From the NCBI RefSeq assembly GCF_003075035.1, contig NZ_QCZE01000001.1, forward strand, positions 124,001-188,000: DNA of 64,000 nucleotides, given 5' to 3'. This document shows positions 43,305-55,369 of this stretch, in pieces (position 1 is the first letter of the stretch; the number at the start of each line of letters is the position of its first letter). This DNA is from Zobellella maritima. Lineage in GTDB: Bacteria > Pseudomonadota > Gammaproteobacteria > Enterobacterales > Aeromonadaceae. The notes beneath the pieces are model-generated. The model was not told where the DNA came from. It made no database searches and saw only the letters and a program-made list of their open reading frames with translations. The position numbers and the translations under genes are program-made.

Positions 43305-43332
43305 ACAGGGGCCTTGCGCCCCTGTTTTCTTA
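43305..43332 (+). terminator. rpsB-tsf intergenic terminator/attenuator
   Basis: ACAGGGG/CCCCTGT with a 7-base loop and TTTTCTT tail, 26 bases before tsf. No new promoter is evident after it, so partial termination is likely. Confidence 0.8.
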
Positions 43333-43357
43333 CAGAACAAGACCGAGGATATTAGAC

Positions 43358-44236
43358 ATGGCAACTATTACCGCCGCCCTGGTAAAAGAACTGCGTGAGC
43401 GCACTGGCGCCGGCATGATGGATTGTAAAAAAGCCCTGACCGAAGCCAATGGTGACATCGAGCAGGCCATCGAAGACATGCGCAAATCCGGTCAGGCCAA
43501 GGCCGCCAAGAAAGCCGGCCGTATCGCCGCCGAAGGTATCATCCTGGTGCGCCAGGCGGGCAACACCGCCGTGATGATCGAGCTGAACAGCGAAACCGAC
43601 TTCGTGGCCAAAGATGCGGGCTTCCGTGCCTTCGGCGACAAGATTGCCGACATCGCCCTGGCCAACAAGATTGCCGACCTGGATGCGCTGAAAGCCGCCG
43701 AATACGAAAACGGCGAGAGCGTTGAGACCACGCTGACCAACCTGATCGCCAAGATCGGTGAGAACATGAGCCTGCGTCGTATCGTGCTGGTGGAAGGTGA
43801 CAACCTGACCACTTACCTGCACGGTACCCGTATCGGTGTTATCGCCAACCTGAAAGGTGGCGATGAAGAAGTGGCCAAAGACGTGGCGATGCACGTTGCT
43901 GCCTCCAACCCGCAGTTCGTCAAGCCCGAAGACGTGTCTGAAGAAGTTGTGGCCAAAGAGCGTGAAATTCAGGTCGACATCGCCATCAACTCCGGCAAGC
44001 CGAAAGAAATCGCCGAGAAGATGGTTGAAGGCCGGATGAAGAAGTTCACCGGTGAAATCTCCCTGACCGGTCAGCCCTTCGTCAAGGATCCGTCCATTTC
44101 CGTAGCCGAGCGCCTCAAGCAGGCCGGTGCCGATGCCATCGGTTTTGTCCGCTTTGAAGTGGGTGAAGGCATCGAGCGCAAAGAAGAAGATTTCGCTGCC
44201 GAAGTACAGGCGCAAATCGCTGCTTCCAAGGGTTAA
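43358..44236 (+). CDS. tsf: Elongation factor Ts
   Basis: The 292-residue guanine nucleotide exchange factor for EF-Tu starts with the signature [28 protein letters not shown]. The TDFVAK segment ([13 protein letters not shown]) contacts EF-Tu. It ends with the helical C-terminal module. It is slightly longer than E. coli EF-Ts (283). Confidence 0.99.
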   Translation: MATITAALVKELRERTGAGMMDCKKALTEANGDIEQAIEDMRKSGQAKAAKKAGRIAAEGIILVRQAGNTAVMIELNSETDFVAKDAGFRAFGDKIADIALANKIADLDALKAAEYENGESVETTLTNLIAKIGENMSLRRIVLVEGDNLTTYLHGTRIGVIANLKGGDEEVAKDVAMHVAASNPQFVKPEDVSEEVVAKEREIQVDIAINSGKPKEIAEKMVEGRMKKFTGEISLTGQPFVKDPSISVAERLKQAGADAIGFVRFEVGEGIERKEEDFAAEVQAQIAASKG

Positions 44237-44260
44237 TTCCCGCTATTTTAATGCTATCCA

Positions 44261-44288
44261 GACCGCGACACCCGTCGCGGTCTTTCTA
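44261..44288 (+). terminator. Terminator between tsf and pyrH
   Basis: GACCGCGAC/GTCGCGGTC with a 4-base ACCC loop and TTTCT tail, 19 bases before pyrH. Confidence 0.85.
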
Positions 44289-44306
44289 TGACCAGGAATA
44301 GAAAGC

Positions 44307-45035
44307 ATGAGTACCAATCCAAAACCCGCATACAGACGCATTCTTCTTAAACTGAGCGGTGAAGCGCTGCAAGGGGAAGAAGGCTTTGGCATTGATCCCG
44401 CTGTGCTGGAGCGCATGGCCCAGGAAATCAAGGAACTGGCGGAGCTGGGTGTACAAGTTGGCCTGGTGATCGGCGGCGGCAACCTGTTTCGTGGCGCTGG
44501 CCTGGCCAAGGCGGGAATGAACCGCGTGGTGGGCGACCACATGGGTATGTTGGCGACCGTGATGAACGGCTTGGCTATGCGTGATGCCCTGCATCGTGCT
44601 TATGTGAATGCCCGCCTGATGTCTGCCATTACCCTGGAAGGCATGTGCGATGCCTACAATTGGGCGGAAGCGATCAGCCTGTTGCGCAAGGGCCGGGTGG
44701 TGATTTTTTCTGCCGGTACCGGCAATCCTTTCTTTACCACCGATTCTGCCGCCTGTTTGCGTGGTATTGAAATTGAAGCCGACGTAGTATTGAAGGCGAC
44801 CAAGGTGGATGGCGTATACAGTGAGGACCCGATGAAAAACCCGGATGCCCAGCTGTACCACCACCTCGATTATGAAGATGTACTGGAGCGCGAGCTGAAG
44901 GTCATGGATTTGGCCGCCTTTACCCTGGCGCGGGATCATAATCTGCCGATCCGGGTCTTTAATATGAATAAGCCGGGTGCGCTGCGACGCGCCGTGATGG
45001 GGGAAACCGAAGGTACCCTTATCTGCCGTAAATGA
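44307..45035 (+). CDS. pyrH: UMP kinase
   Basis: The 242-residue hexameric amino-acid-kinase-fold enzyme makes UDP from UMP, with GTP activation and UTP inhibition in relatives. The motifs [41 protein letters not shown] and [18 protein letters not shown] are present. tsf-pyrH-frr is conserved with E. coli. Confidence 0.98.
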   Translation: MSTNPKPAYRRILLKLSGEALQGEEGFGIDPAVLERMAQEIKELAELGVQVGLVIGGGNLFRGAGLAKAGMNRVVGDHMGMLATVMNGLAMRDALHRAYVNARLMSAITLEGMCDAYNWAEAISLLRKGRVVIFSAGTGNPFFTTDSAACLRGIEIEADVVLKATKVDGVYSEDPMKNPDAQLYHHLDYEDVLERELKVMDLAAFTLARDHNLPIRVFNMNKPGALRRAVMGETEGTLICRK

Positions 45036-45079
45036 TTCGCGGGCGCTGCCTCTTCAAGTCATAGCAAAGGATAAAGACA

Positions 45080-45637
45080 GTGATTAACGACATTAAGAAC
45101 GACGCCAAAGTGCGTATGGAAAAAAGCGTGGAAGCGCTGAAGACCCAGATGAACAAGGTCCGTACCGGCCGAGCCCATCCCAGCCTGCTGGACACCATCT
45201 ATGTGGATTATTACGGCGCCTCGACCCCGCTCAAGCAGGTGGCCAACATTACCACAGAAGACTCCCGTACCCTGGCGGTGACCGTCTTCGATCGCTCCAT
45301 GAGCCAGGCCGTGGAAAAGGCCATCATGAACTCGGATCTGGGCCTGAATCCTTCCAGTGCCGGCTCCACCCTCCGCATTCCGCTGCCGCCGCTCAACGAA
45401 GAGCGTCGCAAGGAACTGATCAAGGTGGTTCGTAACGAAGCCGAACAGGGCCGGGTGGCGATCCGCAATATCCGTCGCGATGCCAACGGCGATCTGAAAG
45501 CGCTGTTGAAAGATAAGGAAATTTCCGAGGACGAGGACAGACGCGCCCAGGACGATATCCAGAAACTGACCGATCTCTATATCAAGCAGGTGGATGAAGC
45601 CCTGGCCGCCAAAGAGAAAGAGTTAATGGAAATCTGA
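45080..45637 (+). CDS. frr: Ribosome recycling factor
   Basis: The 185-residue protein has the same length as E. coli RRF, with a three-helix bundle and small beta domain; [31 protein letters not shown] and the C-terminal [21 protein letters not shown] are diagnostic. With EF-G it splits post-termination ribosomes. It starts at GTG 45080 after AAAGGATAAAGACA. Confidence 0.98.
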   Translation: MINDIKNDAKVRMEKSVEALKTQMNKVRTGRAHPSLLDTIYVDYYGASTPLKQVANITTEDSRTLAVTVFDRSMSQAVEKAIMNSDLGLNPSSAGSTLRIPLPPLNEERRKELIKVVRNEAEQGRVAIRNIRRDANGDLKALLKDKEISEDEDRRAQDDIQKLTDLYIKQVDEALAAKEKELMEI

Positions 45638-45661
45638 TACTTACATCAGGTATAGTAGCCG

Positions 45662-45694
45662 ACGCCGTGTAGCTGCCTGCACGGCGTTTGTCTT
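45662..45694 (+). terminator. Hairpin after frr
   Basis: ACGCCGTG/CACGGCGT with a 10-base loop and TTTGTCTTT, just before the uppS ribosome site. Confidence 0.7.
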
Positions 45695-45711
45695 TGTGCA
45701 GGAGTGATTCG

Positions 45712-46476
45712 ATGTCAACAACGGCAGCATTCGACGGCCAATCCCAGCTTCCCCGCCATGTCGCCATCATCATGGACGGCAACGGCCGTTGGGCTGAACA
45801 ACGCGGAAAATTCAGGGTATCCGGCCACAAGGCCGGGGTTAAAGCGGTACGTGAAGCCGTGACCTTCGCCTATAAACTCAAGCTGGATGCCCTTACCCTG
45901 TTCGCCTTTTCCAGCGAAAACTGGCGCCGTCCGCAAGACGAAGTCAGCGCCTTGATGGGGCTGTTTGTCGCTGTGCTGGGCTCCGAGGTTCGCAAGCTGC
46001 ACCGCAACAATATCCGGCTGCGTATCATCGGTGACCGCAGCGCCTTCAGTAGCAGTTTACAAGGCAAAATCGCCGATGCTGAGCAGCTGACCGCCAACAA
46101 CAGCGGGCTGACGCTCAATATCGCCGCCAACTACGGTGGGCGTTGGGATATTTCCCAGGCCTGCCGCCAACTGGCCGTACAGGTAGCCGAGGGAGGACTG
46201 CAGCCGGAGCAGATCGATGAACGCCTGCTGGGAGAGCACCTTACCCTGGCCGAACAGGCGCCGGTGGACTTATTGATCCGTACCGGCGGCGAACAACGCA
46301 TCAGCAATTTCCTACTGTGGCAACTGGCCTACGCCGAGTTCTATTTTACCCCCGTACTCTGGCCCGATTTCGGTGAAGAGTCCTTCAGCGAGGCGATTGC
46401 CTCTTTTGTCGGGCGTGAACGCCGCTTTGGCTGCACCGGTGCGCAGATCCGCGCCCTGGTGGCAAAACAGCCTTAA
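45712..46476 (+). CDS. uppS: Undecaprenyl diphosphate synthase
   Basis: The 254-residue cis-prenyltransferase makes the C55 lipid carrier for cell-wall and O-antigen synthesis. The catalytic Asp22 lies in [24 protein letters not shown] and [24 protein letters not shown] are the family's substrate-binding runs. ATG 45712 follows GGAG by 7 bases. cdsA follows after 27 bases. Confidence 0.98.
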   Translation: MSTTAAFDGQSQLPRHVAIIMDGNGRWAEQRGKFRVSGHKAGVKAVREAVTFAYKLKLDALTLFAFSSENWRRPQDEVSALMGLFVAVLGSEVRKLHRNNIRLRIIGDRSAFSSSLQGKIADAEQLTANNSGLTLNIAANYGGRWDISQACRQLAVQVAEGGLQPEQIDERLLGEHLTLAEQAPVDLLIRTGGEQRISNFLLWQLAYAEFYFTPVLWPDFGEESFSEAIASFVGRERRFGCTGAQIRALVAKQP

Positions 46477-46503
46477 GCCGGCTATAACGAAAGAGGATAT
46501 CTC

Positions 46504-47352
46504 TTGCTAAAACTTCGTATCATAACGGCCGTGTGCCTGATCCCCCTGGTGCTGAGCGCTATTTTCCTGTTGCCGTTGCCCTTTTTTGCCCTGTTTGTCA
46601 CCCTGATTTTCCTGTTGGCCGGCAGGGAGTGGGGGAGGTTTATCGATATTCAAAGAGCAAATGTGGTGATGGTCAGCCTGGGACTCATTCTGATTGGGCT
46701 GATGGCCGCCGTACCCATAGAGCATATCTGGTCGCCGGGCCTGCATCCCTGGATCAGCACCCTGCTGTGCGCGGGGGTCGGCTGGTGGCTGGCGTCGCTG
46801 GGGTTGGTGCTGGCCTACCCGCGGAGCGCCGGGCTGTGGCGGAGCCAACGCTGGCTGAAGGCATTGTTCGCGATTCTTACCCTGGTGCCTTTTTTCTGGT
46901 CCGTGCTGGCGCTGCGCAGCTATCAGTACGATGAAAGCAGTTATTTCGGAGCCTGGTTATTGCTGTTTGTAATGTCGCTGGTGTGGTTTGCCGATACCGG
47001 TGCCTACTTTGTCGGCAAGGCCCTGGGCCGGCACAAGTTGTGCCCCAAGGTCAGTCCGGGCAAGACCATTGAAGGCATGTTGGGGGGCGTCGCTTTTGCC
47101 AGCCTGCTGGCATGGTCGGTCATCCAGTTTCTGACGCTGGACGGCCCGCAAGGAACAGTATTGCTGATTGCCTCGGTGGCGGCGGTGCTCGCTTCCGTGC
47201 TGGGTGATCTGGTGGAGAGCATGTTCAAGCGGGAAGCGGGCCTCAAGGACTCGGGACAGATATTGCCCGGTCATGGGGGCATAATGGACAGGATCGACAG
47301 CCTGACCGCCGCCTTGCCGGTATTTGTGGTGACCGTGAGGTTGCTAAGCTGA
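46504..47352 (+). CDS. cdsA: Phosphatidate cytidylyltransferase
   Basis: The 282-residue inner-membrane enzyme with about eight helices makes CDP-diacylglycerol, the precursor of all phospholipids. The signature near the C-terminus, [25 protein letters not shown], is complete, followed by DRIDS. The start is TTG 46504 after AGAGGA. Its TGA overlaps the dxr ATG by one base. Confidence 0.97.
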   Translation: MLKLRIITAVCLIPLVLSAIFLLPLPFFALFVTLIFLLAGREWGRFIDIQRANVVMVSLGLILIGLMAAVPIEHIWSPGLHPWISTLLCAGVGWWLASLGLVLAYPRSAGLWRSQRWLKALFAILTLVPFFWSVLALRSYQYDESSYFGAWLLLFVMSLVWFADTGAYFVGKALGRHKLCPKVSPGKTIEGMLGGVAFASLLAWSVIQFLTLDGPQGTVLLIASVAAVLASVLGDLVESMFKREAGLKDSGQILPGHGGIMDRIDSLTAALPVFVVTVRLLS

Positions 47353-48545
47353 TGGAACATCTGACCATACTGGGCGCCACCGGCTCCATCGGGCAAAGTA
47401 CCCTGGCTGTGGTGCGCCGTCATCCCGGACGATTCCGGATATTCGCCCTGACCGCCTCGCGCAGCGTGCCCCGGATGCTGGCCGATTGTCTGGAGTTCTC
47501 CCCTGAGTATGCGGTGCTGGTGGATGACATGGCGGCGCGGCAACTGGCCGCCGAGCTGCGCACCCATGGCAGCCGGACCCGGGTGCTGAGCGGTACCGCG
47601 GCCCTGGCCGAGGTGGCCCGCGATGCGCAGGTGGATACGGTGATGGCGGCGATCGTCGGTGCGGCCGGCCTGCTGCCGACCCTGGCGGCGGTGCAGGCCG
47701 GCAAGCGGGTATTGCTGGCCAACAAGGAAGCGCTGGTGATGAGCGGAGAGTTGTTTATCGAGGCGGTGGCCCAATCGGGGGCGCAGCTGCTGCCGGTCGA
47801 CAGCGAGCATAATGCCATTTTCCAGTGTCTGCCGACGGCCCTGCAACAAGCGCCCGGTAAAGGCAGCCTGTCGGCTGCCGGGGTCAGCAAGATACTGCTG
47901 ACCGGCTCCGGGGGACCCTTCCGCTATACTCCGGTGGAGCAGCTGAACCAGGTAACGCCGGCTCAGGCAGTGGCGCATCCCAACTGGTCGATGGGGCCGA
48001 AAATTTCGGTAGACTCCGCCACCATGATGAACAAGGGGCTGGAATACATAGAGGCACGCTGGCTGTTCAATGCCGCCCCGGATCAGCTTGAGGTGGTGGT
48101 GCATCCCCAGTCGGTGATCCACTCCATGGTTCAGTACTCGGACGGCTCCGTATTGGCCCAGCTTGGCCAGCCGGATATGATGACCCCCATCGCCCACGCC
48201 CTGGCGTACCCTGAGCGTATCGACTCGGGAGTGGCGCCGCTGGATTTTTGCCGTCTGGGTGAACTGACCTTTATGGCGCCGGATATGGCCCGTTATCCTT
48301 GCCTGCGGCTGGCCATCTCCGCCTGTGCCGAAGGGCAGGGGGCGACCACGGCGCTGAATGCGTCCAACGAGGTGGCGGTGGCGGCCTTCCTGGCCGGTGA
48401 GCTGGATTATATGGCGATTGCGGCAATCAATGAGACAGTCGTGGAAAACCTGGGTCTAACCAAGGTAGGCAGCCTGGATGAAATACTGGCACTGGACAGC
48501 CGGGCCCGGCTTTGTGCAACAGAACTTATCAGGAGACGCTCATGA
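47352..48545 (+). CDS. dxr: 1-deoxy-D-xylulose 5-phosphate reductoisomerase
   Basis: The 397-residue NADPH enzyme catalyses the committed step of the MEP isoprenoid pathway, supplying precursors for UppS nearby. The NADPH loop [43 protein letters not shown] and the metal/substrate segment [23 protein letters not shown] are all present. It overlaps rseP by 4 bases. Confidence 0.98.
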   Translation: MEHLTILGATGSIGQSTLAVVRRHPGRFRIFALTASRSVPRMLADCLEFSPEYAVLVDDMAARQLAAELRTHGSRTRVLSGTAALAEVARDAQVDTVMAAIVGAAGLLPTLAAVQAGKRVLLANKEALVMSGELFIEAVAQSGAQLLPVDSEHNAIFQCLPTALQQAPGKGSLSAAGVSKILLTGSGGPFRYTPVEQLNQVTPAQAVAHPNWSMGPKISVDSATMMNKGLEYIEARWLFNAAPDQLEVVVHPQSVIHSMVQYSDGSVLAQLGQPDMMTPIAHALAYPERIDSGVAPLDFCRLGELTFMAPDMARYPCLRLAISACAEGQGATTALNASNEVAVAAFLAGELDYMAIAAINETVVENLGLTKVGSLDEILALDSRARLCATELIRRRS

Positions 48546-49894
48546 TTGACATATTGTGGAATCTGGCCTCTTTTATCGTTGCCCTGGGGATCCTGGTGGC
48601 GGTGCATGAATACGGCCATTTCTGGGTTGCTCGCCGCAACGGGGTCAAGGTCGAGCGTTTTTCCATTGGCTTCGGCAAGCCAATCTGGCGCCGTATGGGG
48701 CGTGACGGCACCGAGTATGTGGTGGCCATGATCCCCCTGGGGGGTTATGTCAAGATGCTCGATGAACGGGTGGAAGACGTCCCCGAGCAGCTGCGTGACC
48801 AGGCCTTCAACAACAAGTCGGTGTGGGCGAGGATGGCGATCGTGGTGGCCGGTCCCATGGCCAACTTCATCTTTGCGGTATTTGCCTTCTGGCTGATGTT
48901 CATGATCGGGGTGCCGGCGGTCAAGCCGGTACTGAACGAGGTTCAGCCGGGCTCGCCCGCCGCCGTGGGTGGCCTGGCCCCGGGCATGGAAATCGTGGAA
49001 ATCGACGGGCGCAGCGTGCGGACCTGGGAAGATGTCAATTTTGCCCTGATTGGTCGCCTGGGCGACGACGAAACCCGTTTCGAGGTGCGTCCCCAGGGCG
49101 GAGCCTGGACCGAAGCGCATACCATCCCCCTGGCCGACTGGCAGTTCGATCCGGATCAGAGTTCACCGATCGCCGCCCTGGGGCTGATACCCGAGAGCCC
49201 CAAAGCCACACTGACCATCGCCGAGGTGGTGTCGAACGGCCCGGCTGCCGAGGCCGGACTGCAGGCCGGGGATACGGTGCAGGCGGTGAACGGTGAGACC
49301 CTGGCCGGCTGGCCTGATTTTGTCGCGGCGGTGCAGGCTTCTCCCGAGATTCCGATGGAACTCATTGTGACGCGTTCGGGTCAAAGGCTGTCGCTGGTAC
49401 TGACTCCGGAGCGTCGTGAAAGCCGCGAGCAGGTGATAGGCTTTGCCGGCCTGGCGCCCGAGATCGAGCCGCTGGCCGAGCAATACCGTTTCGAGCTGAG
49501 TTATGGACCATTCGAGGCTATCTGGGTCGGGATGGAGCGCACCTGGGCACTGACGGTGCTGACCTTCCAGATGATCGGCAAGTTGCTGACCGGTATTGTC
49601 TCGGTGGACAACCTGAGCGGTCCTATTTCGATTGCCAAGGGCGCCGGTGCCAGTGCCGACTTTGGCCTGGTCTATTTTCTCAGCTTTCTTGCGTTGGTCA
49701 GTGTGAATTTGGGGATTATCAACCTCTTGCCGCTGCCGGTACTGGATGGTGGCCACCTGTTGTTTTATCTGGTCGAGGCGGTCACCGGTCGACCGGTACC
49801 GGACAAGGTGCAGGAGATTGGCTTTAAAATTGGTGCGGTCGCCTTGATGATGTTGATGGGACTGGCGCTGTTTAACGATTTTGCTCGCCTCTAG
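48542..49894 (+). CDS. rseP: Intramembrane site-2 protease RseP
   Basis: The 450-residue zinc protease cuts RseA in the sigma-E envelope-stress pathway. HEYGH at 22-26 in the first membrane helix and [11 protein letters not shown] near the C-terminus form the active site, with two PDZ domains between. ATG 48542 overlaps the dxr stop (ATGA); an upstream in-frame GTG-type start is less likely. Its neighbours bamA and skp belong to the same envelope process. Confidence 0.97.
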   Translation: MIDILWNLASFIVALGILVAVHEYGHFWVARRNGVKVERFSIGFGKPIWRRMGRDGTEYVVAMIPLGGYVKMLDERVEDVPEQLRDQAFNNKSVWARMAIVVAGPMANFIFAVFAFWLMFMIGVPAVKPVLNEVQPGSPAAVGGLAPGMEIVEIDGRSVRTWEDVNFALIGRLGDDETRFEVRPQGGAWTEAHTIPLADWQFDPDQSSPIAALGLIPESPKATLTIAEVVSNGPAAEAGLQAGDTVQAVNGETLAGWPDFVAAVQASPEIPMELIVTRSGQRLSLVLTPERRESREQVIGFAGLAPEIEPLAEQYRFELSYGPFEAIWVGMERTWALTVLTFQMIGKLLTGIVSVDNLSGPISIAKGAGASADFGLVYFLSFLALVSVNLGIINLLPLPVLDGGHLLFYLVEAVTGRPVPDKVQEIGFKIGAVALMMLMGLALFNDFARL

Positions 49895-49924
49895 GGCGAA
49901 CGACACAAGGATTAAGTCAAACAT

Positions 49925-52360
49925 ATGGCAGTCAAAAAAATGCTTGCCGCCTCCTGCCTGTTGGGTGCCAGTATGTTGGCCCAGGCTCAGGGCGTTTCTA
50001 CCACCCCCTTTGTGGTTGAAGATATTCAGATCAATGGCTTGCAGCGGGTCACCCTGGGGGCGGCCTTGCTCAGCCTGCCGGTACGGGTGGGTGAGGAAGT
50101 AGACAGCGGTCGTTTGTCCGAGGCCATCAAGAGCCTGTATGCCTCGGGCAACTTCGAGGATGTCCAGGTGTTGCGCGACGGCAATGTGCTGGTTGTCCAG
50201 GTGACCGAGCGGCCCACCATCGCCAGCATCAGCTTCAGTGGCAATAAGGAAATCAAGGAAGAACAGCTGCGCCAGAGCCTGGAAGGAGCCGGCGTGCGGG
50301 TAGGAGAGCCGCTGGACCGTACCACCTTGAGTACCCTGGAGAAGGGGCTCGAGGACTTCTATTACGGGGTGGGAAAATATTCGGCGTCGGTCAATGCGGT
50401 ACTGACGCCCTTGCCCCGCAACCGGATCGATCTCAAGTTTGATTTTATCGAAGGCCCGGCGGCGGATATCAAGCAGATCAACATAGTGGGCAACAAGGCG
50501 TTCAGCGAGGAGCAGTTGTTGTCTCAGCTCGAACTGTCCGATGATGTGCCCTGGTGGAACTTTATGGCCGATCAGCGCTATCAGAAGCAGAAGCTGGCCG
50601 GTGATATCGAGATCCTGCGCTCCTACTACCGGGATCGGGGTTATCTCAAGTTCGAGGTGACCTCTACCCAGGTGTCCATGTCGCCCGATCGGGAAGGGGT
50701 CTATATCACCCTCAATGTGGATGAGGGTGAACAATATACCATCTCCGGTGTCAGCCTACGCGGTGATCTGATCGACCGTCGCGAGCAGCTGGAAGCCCTG
50801 GTGCCGATCCGCGAGGGGGATCTGTATTCCGCCGCCGATGTGGCCCACACCGAAGAAGTGCTGTCCAAGTTCCTCGGCCGCTTCGGCTATGCCTATCCCA
50901 AGGTGGGTACCTTCCCCCAGATCGACGAAGCGACCAAGCAGGTGGCGCTGGTGGTGAATATTGATCCGGGCAAGCGGGTCTATGTACGCCGTATCAACTT
51001 TACCGGTAACCAGCTGACCCAGGATCAGGTGCTGCGTCGAGAAATGCGCCAGATGGAAGGCACCTGGTTGTCCAGCGAACAGGTGGAGCAGTCGCGCACC
51101 CGGCTCAACCGGCTGGGCTATTTCGAAAACGTGGATGTGGAAACCCGCCGGATACCCGGTGAGGACGATCTGGTGGATTTGGATGTTTCGGTCAAGGAGC
51201 AGCCGGCTGGCTCGATCAACTTCGGTGTCGGCTATGGTACCGATTCGGGCTTCAGCATCCAGGCCGGCATCCAGCAGGATAACTTCCTGGGTACGGGGAA
51301 CCGGGTCGGGATCAGTTCCCAGATGAATGACTATTCCAAGGATGTGTCTCTGGAGTATACGGATCCCTATTTTACCGTGGACGGGGTCAGCCTGGGCGGG
51401 CGCCTGTATTACCGGAAGTTCGAAGCCGATGACGCCAACCTGGCCGCCTACGACAGTCAGAGCTACGGTGCCCGGCTGCAGAGCGGTTTTCCGATCAACG
51501 AGACCAACAGCCTGAACGGCAGCATCGGTTATGAGCTCAACGAGCTGGGCAGGCCGGAAGACAGCTATGTGCAGCTGGATAAATTCTGGGAGCTGCACGG
51601 CGAAAATGTAGGCAGCAACGACGAGATCAGCTTCGATACCTTCGATATCAGCGGCGGCTGGACCCGCAATACCCTGAACCGGGGCGTGTTCCCCACCGCG
51701 GGCAACCGCCAGAGCCTGGGTCTCAAGGTGACGGTGCCCGGCTCGGATCTGCAGTATTACAAGGCTAGCTTCGACGATGCCCATTACCTGCCCCTGGACC
51801 GGGAGCATAACTGGGTGTTGAACGGCAAGTTCCGCGCCTCCTATGGTAATGGCTATGGCGATGCCAGCAATGGCTCCCAGACCCTGCCGTTTTTCGAGAA
51901 CTATTATGCGGGGGGCTTCAGTACCCTGCGTGGTTTCAAGAGCAACTCGGTCGGTCCCCGGGCGGTCAAGCTGGATGGCACCGGCGTAAGCCGCCTGCGC
52001 GGCTCCGACAGCGCCATCGGCGGTAATGCGTTGCTTGCAGCCTCGGCCGAGCTGATTGTGCCCACCCCCTTCGCGGGTGAGGATCTGCAGCATTCGCTGC
52101 GGACCAGCCTGTTCGTGGATGTGGGCACCGTCTGGGATACCGAGTACCAGGCATCGGATTTTGCCGACTGTGAGCCCGGCAACAACTGTGAGTTGATCTA
52201 CGACTTCGGTGACCCCACCAATTTCCGGGCGTCGGCCGGTGTCAGCCTGCAGTGGCTGTCACCGCTGGGTCCCCTGGTGTTCTCGCTGGCTTCTCCGCTC
52301 AAGGAAGTGGAGGGGGATAAAACCGAAATCTTTAACTTTAACATTGGCCGGACGTTTTAA
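49925..52360 (+). CDS. bamA: Outer membrane assembly factor BamA
   Basis: The 811-residue precursor has a signal peptide (about 1-22, ending AQAQG), five POTRA domains (about 24-420) and a 16-strand barrel, with the lid-loop motif LRGF (in [13 protein letters not shown]) and a terminal Phe (NIGRTF). It inserts beta-barrel proteins in the outer membrane with BamE (5.6 kb) and others not in this window. Its length is within one residue of E. coli. A heptad repeat array starts about two bases after its stop codon. Confidence 0.99.
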   Translation: MAVKKMLAASCLLGASMLAQAQGVSTTPFVVEDIQINGLQRVTLGAALLSLPVRVGEEVDSGRLSEAIKSLYASGNFEDVQVLRDGNVLVVQVTERPTIASISFSGNKEIKEEQLRQSLEGAGVRVGEPLDRTTLSTLEKGLEDFYYGVGKYSASVNAVLTPLPRNRIDLKFDFIEGPAADIKQINIVGNKAFSEEQLLSQLELSDDVPWWNFMADQRYQKQKLAGDIEILRSYYRDRGYLKFEVTSTQVSMSPDREGVYITLNVDEGEQYTISGVSLRGDLIDRREQLEALVPIREGDLYSAADVAHTEEVLSKFLGRFGYAYPKVGTFPQIDEATKQVALVVNIDPGKRVYVRRINFTGNQLTQDQVLRREMRQMEGTWLSSEQVEQSRTRLNRLGYFENVDVETRRIPGEDDLVDLDVSVKEQPAGSINFGVGYGTDSGFSIQAGIQQDNFLGTGNRVGISSQMNDYSKDVSLEYTDPYFTVDGVSLGGRLYYRKFEADDANLAAYDSQSYGARLQSGFPINETNSLNGSIGYELNELGRPEDSYVQLDKFWELHGENVGSNDEISFDTFDISGGWTRNTLNRGVFPTAGNRQSLGLKVTVPGSDLQYYKASFDDAHYLPLDREHNWVLNGKFRASYGNGYGDASNGSQTLPFFENYYAGGFSTLRGFKSNSVGPRAVKLDGTGVSRLRGSDSAIGGNALLAASAELIVPTPFAGEDLQHSLRTSLFVDVGTVWDTEYQASDFADCEPGNNCELIYDFGDPTNFRASAGVSLQWLSPLGPLVFSLASPLKEVEGDKTEIFNFNIGRTF

Positions 52361-52361
52361 A

Positions 52362-52472
52362 GAAAGCGTGAAGCTTAAGCGGTAAGCTGGAAGTCAAAAA
52401 CAAAACACCGAGTCTGCTTATTCAGTGTTTGTCTTCCAGCGCTCAGCTTCGAGCTTCCCGCTTATAGCTTAT
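52362..52472. repeat. GAAGCNN heptamer inverted arrays between bamA and skp
   Basis: The left arm has AAGC at 7-base spacing with one 6-base step (AAAGCGT GAAGCTT AAGCGG TAAGCTG GAAGTC). The right arm, on the opposite strand, is TAAGCTA TAAGCGG GAAGCTC GAAGCTG in perfect 7-base register. The centre has AAAACACCGAG, also found at the purB terminator. Confidence 0.75.
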
Positions 52473-52492
52473 TTTTTAAAAGGAGTAGTAGC

Positions 52493-52996
52493 TTGAAACA
52501 GATGGTTAAAATTTTTGGCGTTATTACCCTGATGCTGGCTGCCGTCCTGGCGCAGGCCCAGGACGTGAAAATTGCGGTGGTGGACACGGCAGCCGTGTTC
52601 CAGAAGATGCCGCAGCGGGAGGCGACTATGAACCAGCTCAAGAAGGAGTTTGAGGGGCGGGTCAGGGACGTGCAGAAGCTGGAGGAGGATGGCCGCAGTT
52701 TTATCGAGAAGCAGCAAAAAGACATGGCCTTTATGAACGACGAGCAAAAGGCCCAGGCGCAGCGCAAACTCAATGAAATGCAAGCTGCCTATGTGCAGAA
52801 GCGTCGCACCCTGGAAGAGGATCAGATGCGTCGGGAACATGAGGAGCGGCAGAAAATGCTGGGCCGCATCAAGGCTGCCATCGAAGAGATCACCAAGGCC
52901 GATGGCTATCAGCTGGTGCTCGAGCGCAACGCGGCCATCTATGTATCACCGTCACTGGACATCACCAGCCAGGTTATCAGCAAGGTGAGCAGGTAA
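52493..52996 (+). CDS. skp: Periplasmic chaperone Skp (OmpH)
   Basis: The 167-residue precursor has a signal peptide (about 1-23, cleavage after AQAQ) and a long charged helical hairpin that forms the jellyfish-like trimer holding unfolded outer-membrane proteins. VKIAVVDTAAVFQKMPQ starts the mature domain. The start is TTG 52493, 7 bases after AAAGGAG; ATG 52502 is too far from that site. Confidence 0.95.
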   Translation: MKQMVKIFGVITLMLAAVLAQAQDVKIAVVDTAAVFQKMPQREATMNQLKKEFEGRVRDVQKLEEDGRSFIEKQQKDMAFMNDEQKAQAQRKLNEMQAAYVQKRRTLEEDQMRREHEERQKMLGRIKAAIEEITKADGYQLVLERNAAIYVSPSLDITSQVISKVSR

Positions 52997-53070
52997 GGTT
53001 GGCGGTAGACCAAGCCTGTCAGGCGGGGCCGACTGGCCTCCCTTCGTCAGCAATCTGAGAGTTCGAATCA

Positions 53071-54093
53071 ATGAAAGTAACACTGGAAGAGCTGGCCCGG
53101 CATCTGGGCGCGGAACTGCATGGCGATGGCCAGCTGGAAATACACAGGGTCAATACCCTCGACAAGGCCGGCCCGGGCGATATCGCCTTCTTGTCCGATG
53201 CCAAATACCGCCATCTGCTGGACAGTACCCGGGCCAGCGCCGTTATCGTGCGGGCGGACGATGTGCCTTTTTGCCCGGCCGCCTCCCTGGTGATGACCGA
53301 TCCCTACCTAGGGTTTGCCCTGGCGGCCCAGCGGCTGGATACCACCCCCCAGCCGGCGGTGGATATCCATGCCACCGCTGTCTTGGCGGAGGACGTCACG
53401 TTGGGGGAAGGGGTCGCCATCGGCGCCAATGCGGTGATCGAATCGGGCGTTGAACTGGGGGACGGCGTGGTCATAGGTCCCGGCTGTTTTGTCGGCAAAA
53501 ACAGCAAGCTGGGCGCCCGTAGCCGGCTGTGGGCCAATGTCACCCTGTATCACAATGTGACGCTGGGCAGCGATTGCCTGGTTCAGTCGGGTACCGTGAT
53601 CGGCGCCGACGGTTTCGGCTACGCCAATAACAAGGGAGAGTGGGTCAAGATCCCTCAGCTCGGCGGCGTGCTCATCGGCAACCGGGTCGAGATCGGCGCC
53701 TGCACCACCATCGATCGGGGGGCGCTGGAAGATACCCGTATCAATGATAACGTGATTATCGACAACCAGTGCCAGATTGCCCATAACGTCGAGATTGGCT
53801 ATGGTACGGCCGTTGCCGGCGGCACCATAATGGCAGGTAGTCTGAAAGTCGGCAAATATTGTATTATTGGCGGTGCTTCCGTGTTTAATGGTCATATGGA
53901 AATCTGTGATCAGGTTACCATTACCGGCATGGCCATGGTGATGCGCCCGATTACCGAACCGGGCGTGTATTCCTCCGGGATCCCCTTGCAAAGCAACAAA
54001 GAATGGCGCAAGACGGCCGCGCGGGTGCTGCGTATCGATGAGATGCACAAGCGCCTGAGCCGTCTTGAAAAACAATCAGACAAAAAAGATTAA
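53071..54093 (+). CDS. lpxD: UDP-3-O-(3-hydroxyacyl)glucosamine N-acyltransferase LpxD
   Basis: The 340-residue left-handed beta-helix acyltransferase adds the second acyl chain in lipid A synthesis. Hexapeptide repeats run from about residue 105 to 290 (for example [22 protein letters not shown] and [19 protein letters not shown]). An N-terminal uridine-binding domain and a C-terminal helix (KRLSRLEKQ) frame them. It is followed by fabZ after 20 bases. Confidence 0.98.
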   Translation: MKVTLEELARHLGAELHGDGQLEIHRVNTLDKAGPGDIAFLSDAKYRHLLDSTRASAVIVRADDVPFCPAASLVMTDPYLGFALAAQRLDTTPQPAVDIHATAVLAEDVTLGEGVAIGANAVIESGVELGDGVVIGPGCFVGKNSKLGARSRLWANVTLYHNVTLGSDCLVQSGTVIGADGFGYANNKGEWVKIPQLGGVLIGNRVEIGACTTIDRGALEDTRINDNVIIDNQCQIAHNVEIGYGTAVAGGTIMAGSLKVGKYCIIGGASVFNGHMEICDQVTITGMAMVMRPITEPGVYSSGIPLQSNKEWRKTAARVLRIDEMHKRLSRLEKQSDKKD

Positions 54094-54113
54094 GCTATTA
54101 GTAGGGTTATATT

Positions 54114-54575
54114 TTGAATAACGAACTAAATCAGTTAGATATCCAGGAAATCCTGGAGCTGTTGCCGCACCGCTATCCGTTTCTGATGGTAGACAGGGTT
54201 GCGCATTACGAAATAAGCCCCGAGCGCAAGACGTTGAGAGGCATCAAGAATGTTTCTTTCAACGAGCCCATGTTCACCGGCCATTTTCCGCAGAAACCGG
54301 TGTTTCCCGGTGTTTTGATCCTGGAAGCCATGGCACAGGCCACCGGCATTCTGGCGTTTAAGATGGTCGGCAAGCCCAAACCCAACGAACTCTACTATTT
54401 TGCGTCTATCGACAATGCCCGTTTCAAGCGGCCGGTGGTGCCGGGAGATCAGCTGGTGCTGGACGTGGTGTATTTGAAAGAACGTCGCGGTATCGCTAAA
54501 TTTACCGGTGTGGCCACGGTTGACGGCGAAGTGGTGTGTACCGCCGAGCTGATGTGTGCCAAACGCGAGGGTTAA
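54114..54575 (+). CDS. fabZ: 3-hydroxyacyl-ACP dehydratase FabZ
   Basis: The 153-residue hot-dog-fold dehydratase acts in fatty acid elongation and competes with LpxA/LpxC for the hydroxyacyl-ACP pool. The catalytic His and Glu are in [36 protein letters not shown] is the family start. The start is TTG 54114; E. coli also uses TTG here. Confidence 0.97.
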   Translation: MNNELNQLDIQEILELLPHRYPFLMVDRVAHYEISPERKTLRGIKNVSFNEPMFTGHFPQKPVFPGVLILEAMAQATGILAFKMVGKPKPNELYYFASIDNARFKRPVVPGDQLVLDVVYLKERRGIAKFTGVATVDGEVVCTAELMCAKREG

Positions 54576-54577
54576 AT

Positions 54578-55369
54578 GTGACTGAGCAAAGTGCAGTGAT
54601 CCATGAAACCGCCATCATCCACCCCAGTGCCAGGATTGGCCGGGGAGTGGAAATTGGCCCCTGGACTCTGATCGGTGCCGATGTTGAAATCGGTGACGAT
54701 TGCTGGATTGGTTCCCATGTGGTTATCAAGGGCCCGACCCGTATCGGGCGTGGCAACCGTATCTTCCAGTTTGCCTCTATCGGTGAGGAATGCCAGGACA
54801 AGAAATACGCCGGTGAGCTGACCCGCCTTGAGATCGGCGACCATAACGTGATCCGCGAATCCTGCACTTTCCACCGGGGAACCTCTCAGGACGAGAGCCT
54901 GACCCGGGTGGGCAGCCATAACCTGTTTATGGTCAATGTGCATGTGGCCCACGACTGTCGGATCGGTGATAACTGCATCTTCGCCAATAATGCAACCCTG
55001 GCGGGTCATGTGCGTATTGGTGACCATGTGATTTTCGGTGGTCATGCGGCCATTCATCAGTTCGGCCGGGTCGGCAGCCATGCATTTATTGCCGGCTGTG
55101 CCGCGCTCAACAAGGATGTGCCGCCCTATGTGATGGCGGCGGGCCTGTACGCCAAGCCGTTTGGCGTCAACTCCGAAGGCTTGCGCCGCCGGGGCTTCAG
55201 CAAGGAGGCCATTTCCGCCATCAAGCAGTCCTATAAGGAAATTTTCCGCAGCGGCAAGACCGTCGCCGAGGTGCTGCCGGTGCTGGAAGAGCTGAACAGG
55301 AGCCAGCCGGAAGTGGGTATCCTAATCGAATTCCTGAAGGAAAATGAACGCGGGATCATTCGTGCCTGA
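54578..55369 (+). CDS. lpxA: UDP-N-acetylglucosamine acyltransferase LpxA
   Basis: The 263-residue left-handed beta-helix enzyme performs the first lipid A step. The catalytic His is in [15 protein letters not shown]; hexapeptide repeats fill the N-terminal two thirds. The start is GTG 54578, two bases after the fabZ stop, giving family length; the longer in-frame start lies inside fabZ. It overlaps lpxB by 26 bases. Confidence 0.97.
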   Translation: MTEQSAVIHETAIIHPSARIGRGVEIGPWTLIGADVEIGDDCWIGSHVVIKGPTRIGRGNRIFQFASIGEECQDKKYAGELTRLEIGDHNVIRESCTFHRGTSQDESLTRVGSHNLFMVNVHVAHDCRIGDNCIFANNATLAGHVRIGDHVIFGGHAAIHQFGRVGSHAFIAGCAALNKDVPPYVMAAGLYAKPFGVNSEGLRRRGFSKEAISAIKQSYKEIFRSGKTVAEVLPVLEELNRSQPEVGILIEFLKENERGIIRA